DNA of 64,000 nt, taken from the NCBI RefSeq assembly GCF_036880965.1, contig NZ_JBAJMV010000006.1, positions 310,001 to 374,000 of the forward strand. Reading direction: 5' to 3'. The notes beneath the pieces are model-generated. The model ran no database searches and had not been told where the DNA came from. It was given only the letters and a program-made list of their open reading frames with translations. This document shows, piece after piece, positions 60,750-64,000 of the stretch (its first letter is position 1; every line of letters starts with the position of its first letter). The translations under genes were made by a program, and so were the position numbers. The DNA comes from JAUASW01 sp036880965 (GTDB taxonomy: Bacteria; Pseudomonadota; Gammaproteobacteria; Burkholderiales; Burkholderiaceae_C).

Positions 60750-62282
60750 ATGAATTTTTCCGTCCGTAGCAAGCTCTGGATGCCGGTGGCTGGCCTGGCC
60801 GTTGTGGTGGTACTGATGACGCTGTCCTCCGCCACGCGAACCAAGAGCCTGGCCGAAGAGGCACGCCTGAACCAGGCGCGCCAGCAGCAGAAGTTCGATC
60901 TCTCGCTGCGCTGGCGCGGCCAGACCGAGACCAATGCCACGCGGGCGGTGGCCGGCATCATCAGCAGCGATGCGGCCGTCACTGCCGCATTCAAGCCCGA
61001 GATCGAGGCGACCACGACCACCATCTCCGAGATCCAGAAGCAGCTCGAGGAGCTGGCTACCGAGCCTGAAGAGAAGGCCGCCATGGCCCGCATCGCCGAC
61101 ACCCGCAAGGACTACATCGCCGTGCGCGCCGACGTCAGCAAGCTGAAGTCGGGTGGCGATGCCGCTGCGGCATCAGCGCTTCTGCTGGACAAGCTGATGC
61201 CGATGCTGAAGCGCTACCTCGACGCACAGCAGGACTTCATCAAGCTGCAGCAGCTGCGCTCCGACGCACTGCGTGACGCGGCCACGGCCGAGCGCATGCG
61301 CACCGTCTGGCTGGTAGCGGCCGTGATGGGCACGCTGGTGGCATTGATGGGCGTGGCCACGCATTTCCTGGCCCGCTCGGTGCTACAGCCGCTGGAGGCC
61401 GTTACGGCGCAGGCCCGGCACATTGGCGACGGTGACCTGAGCCGCTCGATCAGCACCGACCGCAGCGACGAGATCGGCTCGCTGCAGCGCGCGCTCTGCG
61501 CCATGCAGGACTCCCTGAACCGCATGGTGGGCGCCGTGCGCCAGAGCGCCGACAGCATCCAGACGGCCAGCGCGGAGATTGCATCCGGCAACCTGGACCT
61601 GAGCCAGCGCACCGAGCAGGCGGCCTCCAACCTGCAGCAGACCGCCAATTCGATGAGCGGCCTGACCACGACCGTGCGCCAGAGTGCTGACGCGGCCTCC
61701 ACGGCCAACCAGCTCGCCAACAGCGCCGCACAGGTCGCCCAGCGCGGCGGCGCCGTGGTGGGCCAGGTGGTCACGACGATGGACGAGATCAACGCCAGCT
61801 CCAAGAAGATCGCCGACATCATCGGCGTGATCGATTCGATCGCCTTCCAGACCAATATCCTGGCGCTGAACGCTGCCGTGGAAGCGGCCCGAGCCGGCGA
61901 GCAGGGCCGCGGCTTCGCCGTGGTGGCCTCCGAGGTTCGCTCATTGGCGCAACGCTCGGCCGGTGCGGCCAAGGAGATCAAGTCGCTGATCGACACCAGC
62001 GTGGACAAGGTCGAGGCCGGCAGCCGCCTGGTGCAGGACGCCGGCACGACGATGAACGAGATCGTCGCCAGCGTGCAACGCGTGACCGACATCATTGCCG
62101 AGATCAGCGCCTCCACCATCGAGCAGAGCCAGGGCATTGGCACGGTCAACGACGCCGTGGCCCAGCTCGACCAGATGACCCAGCAGAACGCCGCCCTGGT
62201 GGAGCAAAGCGCGGCCGCGGCCGAATCCTTGAAGGACCAAGCCATCAACCTGACCGAGGTGGTGCGGGGCTTCAAGCTCTAA
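60750..62282 (+). CDS. Methyl-accepting chemotaxis protein
   Basis: 510 aa. First transmembrane helix about 8-27, periplasmic four-helix-bundle-like domain about 30-185 (Ala/Glu-rich, no Cache motif), second helix about 189-210, HAMP domain (LARSVLQPLEAVTAQARHIGDGDLSRSI) and a signalling hairpin with the invariant tip IIGVIDSIAFQTNILALNAAVEAARAGEQGRGFAVVASEVRSLAQRSA. The C-terminal pentapeptide for CheR/CheB tethering is absent. It senses a ligand in the periplasm and controls CheA. It is divergent from coaX and followed by a Cache protein and another chemoreceptor. Confidence 0.95.
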   Translation: MNFSVRSKLWMPVAGLAVVVVLMTLSSATRTKSLAEEARLNQARQQQKFDLSLRWRGQTETNATRAVAGIISSDAAVTAAFKPEIEATTTTISEIQKQLEELATEPEEKAAMARIADTRKDYIAVRADVSKLKSGGDAAAASALLLDKLMPMLKRYLDAQQDFIKLQQLRSDALRDAATAERMRTVWLVAAVMGTLVALMGVATHFLARSVLQPLEAVTAQARHIGDGDLSRSISTDRSDEIGSLQRALCAMQDSLNRMVGAVRQSADSIQTASAEIASGNLDLSQRTEQAASNLQQTANSMSGLTTTVRQSADAASTANQLANSAAQVAQRGGAVVGQVVTTMDEINASSKKIADIIGVIDSIAFQTNILALNAAVEAARAGEQGRGFAVVASEVRSLAQRSAGAAKEIKSLIDTSVDKVEAGSRLVQDAGTTMNEIVASVQRVTDIIAEISASTIEQSQGIGTVNDAVAQLDQMTQQNAALVEQSAAAAESLKDQAINLTEVVRGFKL

Positions 62283-62388
62283 GAAGCAGGCAAGCGTGAT
62301 CAATTCCTTGCCAGCACGCTGTCAAGCTGGTCAGAATCAAGCGGCCGCCCCATGATGGGGCTGTCCATCCAACAAGGAGATCCGCACC

Positions 62389-62856
62389 ATGAAGAGCACG
62401 TACTACCGCAGCATCGCCAAGACCCTGCTGCTGGCCGCGGCCCTGAGCACCGGCGCGCATGCGGCCGACGGTGGCGCCACCGCCGAGCAGGCCACGGCCA
62501 TGGTCAAGAAGGGTGTCGCCTTCATCAAGGCCAATGGCCACGACAAGGGCTATGCCGAGATCACCAGCAAGACCGGCCAGTTCCGCGACCGCGACCTCTA
62601 CCTGACGGTCTACGGCATGGACGGCGTGGTACGCGCCCATGGTGCCAACGAGAAGATGGTGGGCAAGAACCTGATCGAATTGAAGGACGTGGACGGCAAG
62701 GCCTTCGTCAAGGAGCGCCTGGACATGGCCAAGACCAAGCCGACGTTCTGGCAGGACTACAAGTTCACCAATCCGGAGAACAAGAAGATCGAACCCAAGA
62801 GCATGTACTGCGAGAAGCTTGAAGACATGGTGGTCTGCGGCGGCATCTACAAGTAA
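62389..62856 (+). CDS. Soluble periplasmic single-Cache protein
   Basis: 155 aa. Signal peptide (SIAKTLLLAAALSTGAHA-AD) and then a single Cache_2-type domain: ATAMVKKGVAFIKANGHDKGYAEITSKTGQFRDRDLYLTVYGMDGVVRAHGANEKMVGKNLIELKDVDGKAFVKE and DYKFTNPENKKIEPKSMYCEKLEDMVVCGGIYK. Cache domains bind small ligands, usually as part of chemoreceptors; here the domain is secreted alone. AAGGAG precedes the ATG. It lies between two chemoreceptor genes, 31 bases before the second. Confidence 0.88.
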   Translation: MKSTYYRSIAKTLLLAAALSTGAHAADGGATAEQATAMVKKGVAFIKANGHDKGYAEITSKTGQFRDRDLYLTVYGMDGVVRAHGANEKMVGKNLIELKDVDGKAFVKERLDMAKTKPTFWQDYKFTNPENKKIEPKSMYCEKLEDMVVCGGIYK

Positions 62857-62887
62857 GCAAACCAGCGCTGAACCGGGAGGGTCATTC

Positions 62888-64000
62888 ATGAAACTGGGTA
62901 CCAAGCTTCTGATGGCCCCGCTGCTCACCGCTGTCGTGGCACTGGCCGCCGGCGAGATCAATGCGCTGCTGATGAATCGCGAGGCCGCGGCCAACCAGCT
63001 GGAAGTGCAGGCACAGATGGAGCAGTTCAAGACCCTGGCCAGCACCCAGACCCAATTGGGTCAGGTGCATGCCAGCGTCTACCGCACCGTCGCCCTGATG
63101 GCTTCGCTGGATGACGCCAAGACCAAGGCGCTGCGTGCCGACCTCGCCAAGCAGCTGGGCGGGGTGCAACGCACGCTCGCCGCCAGCCTGGACGGCAGCG
63201 GCGCCGACGAGCAGCTGCACGCCGGTGTCGTCGAGGCCGGTGGGCAGATCGACAAATACCTGAAGGCCGCGGACTCGGCCATCGACCTCGCTTCGGTCGA
63301 CCCGAACACCGGCATCGCCGCGATGCAACAGGCCGATGCCGCGTTCGAGAGCCTGGCCAAGACCATGGGCGGCATGGTGGCGCGCATCGACGCACTGGCG
63401 GCCGAGTCTGCTGAAAGCTCACAGGCCCGCTCCACCCGCTACAACATCATCCTGACACTGATCGGCCTGCTGGCCGCCGGCGGCGCCGTGTTCGTCGCCT
63501 GGCGCATGCAGGGCAAGCTGGTGGCCGAGCTGGCACGGGCCGGCGAGGTGGCCAATGCCGTGGCCGCCGGCGACCTGAGCGTGGCAGCCGACAGCGACCG
63601 TGCCGACGAAGTGGGCGACCTGCTGCGCTCGCTGGACCGCATGGCCCAGCAGCTGAGCGAGTCGCTGCGCACCGTGCGCGAGTCCTCACAATCGATACAC
63701 ACGGCCAGCGCCGAAATCGCCAGCGGCAACCAGGACCTGAGCGTACGCACCGAAGAAGCTTCATCGAACCTGCAGAAGACCTCCAGCTCGATGGAGCAAT
63801 TGACCGGCACGGTGCACCAAAGCGCCGAAAGTGCCTCCACGGCGAACCAGCTGGCCAACAGCGCAGCTCAAGTGGCGCAGCGCGGCGGCACGGTCGTGGG
63901 CCAGGTGGTCGCGACGATGGACGAGATCAACACCAGCTCCAAGAAGATCGCCGACATCATCGGCGTGATCGACAGCATCGCCTTTCAGACCAACATCCTC
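62888..64000 (+). CDS. Methyl-accepting chemotaxis protein, 3' end cut by the window
   Basis: 371 codons visible with no stop, so the gene runs off the right edge. MKLGTKLLMAPLLTAVVALAAGEINALLM is the first transmembrane helix; a periplasmic helical domain (about 35-175), a second helix (NIILTLIGLLAAGGAVFVAW), HAMP, and the signalling domain up to IIGVIDSIAFQTNIL follow. GGGAGGG lies six bases before the ATG. The signalling part matches the chemoreceptor at 60750 closely (for example MDEINTSSKKIADIIGVIDS versus MDEINASSKKIADIIGVIDS), so the two are paralogues with different sensor domains. Confidence 0.93.
   Translation, partial: MKLGTKLLMAPLLTAVVALAAGEINALLMNREAAANQLEVQAQMEQFKTLASTQTQLGQVHASVYRTVALMASLDDAKTKALRADLAKQLGGVQRTLAASLDGSGADEQLHAGVVEAGGQIDKYLKAADSAIDLASVDPNTGIAAMQQADAAFESLAKTMGGMVARIDALAAESAESSQARSTRYNIILTLIGLLAAGGAVFVAWRMQGKLVAELARAGEVANAVAAGDLSVAADSDRADEVGDLLRSLDRMAQQLSESLRTVRESSQSIHTASAEIASGNQDLSVRTEEASSNLQKTSSSMEQLTGTVHQSAESASTANQLANSAAQVAQRGGTVVGQVVATMDEINTSSKKIADIIGVIDSIAFQTNIL

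Noticed and set aside
62347..62361. GCCCCAT-G-ATGGGGC palindrome before the Cache gene as a terminator
   Set aside because: Loop of one base and no T-run; could be an operator, but there is no regulator to connect it with.

Overview
The window is a gene-dense, high-GC stretch (about two-thirds G+C by eye) of a proteobacterial chromosome. The gene families point to Burkholderiales, probably the Roseateles/Rubrivivax/Leptothrix group (Sphaerotilaceae). The signs are a FolB-ttcA-glmU neighbourhood, a long GTG-start DksA beside a CobW-type GTPase, a LiuR-like MerR regulator, a HEIMNSL-type histidine kinase beside an ABC exporter, and several short beta-proteobacterial hypotheticals. The assignment is inferred from gene content, not from a marker gene. 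About 60 genes are called; the first (msrP) and last (a chemoreceptor) run off the window. No rRNA, tRNA, CRISPR array, prophage or intact insertion sequence was seen.

Layout. 0-9 kb: methionine sulfoxide repair (msrPQ), a secreted S9 peptidase, a flavoprotein-FolB fusion before ttcA, a lipoprotein, glmU, a phytanoyl-CoA-dioxygenase-like protein and an SRPBCC protein. 9-16 kb: a BAAT-like hydrolase, an amidohydrolase translationally coupled to a transposase-like protein that has lost its HUH motif, DUF808, a putative barrel protein behind a tiny upstream ORF, UPF0149 and YgjV, then a gene-free inverted-repeat region. 16-27 kb: a second S9 peptidase with a coiled-coil insertion, copper chaperone and CopA ATPase, a ChaN-like protein, two mirrored flavin-reductase/pirin pairs with a LysR regulator, and a TonB-like protein containing a hexanucleotide repeat.

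27-34 kb: a TPP riboswitch followed by thiC-thiO-thiS-thiG-thiDE, overlapping or nearly so. 34-41 kb: an NtrC-type two-component pair divergent from a permease/membrane-fusion/ATPase export operon, with two palindromes and a -24/-12 (sigma-54) promoter between them. 41-47 kb: an EAL response regulator, a membrane protein/XRE/serine-hydrolase operon with a promoter and operator, and a LiuR-like MerR regulator facing a metallo-beta-lactamase-fold hydrolase. 47-55 kb, all on the minus strand: corC, lnt, glyQ, glyS, gmhB-like, plsC, ygjP. 55-64 kb: CobW-type GTPase, single-Cys DksA, a STAS-like protein, a K+ channel, coaX, and chemoreceptor / soluble Cache protein / chemoreceptor.

The best candidates for something new are the TrxR-like/FolB fusion with all FolB catalytic residues intact, the HUH-less transposase relative locked to an amidohydrolase by an ATGA overlap, the sigma-54 exporter whose predicted transcript would be nearly leaderless, the GmhB homologue without its nucleophile, and the inverted-repeat region at 15.73-15.93 kb.
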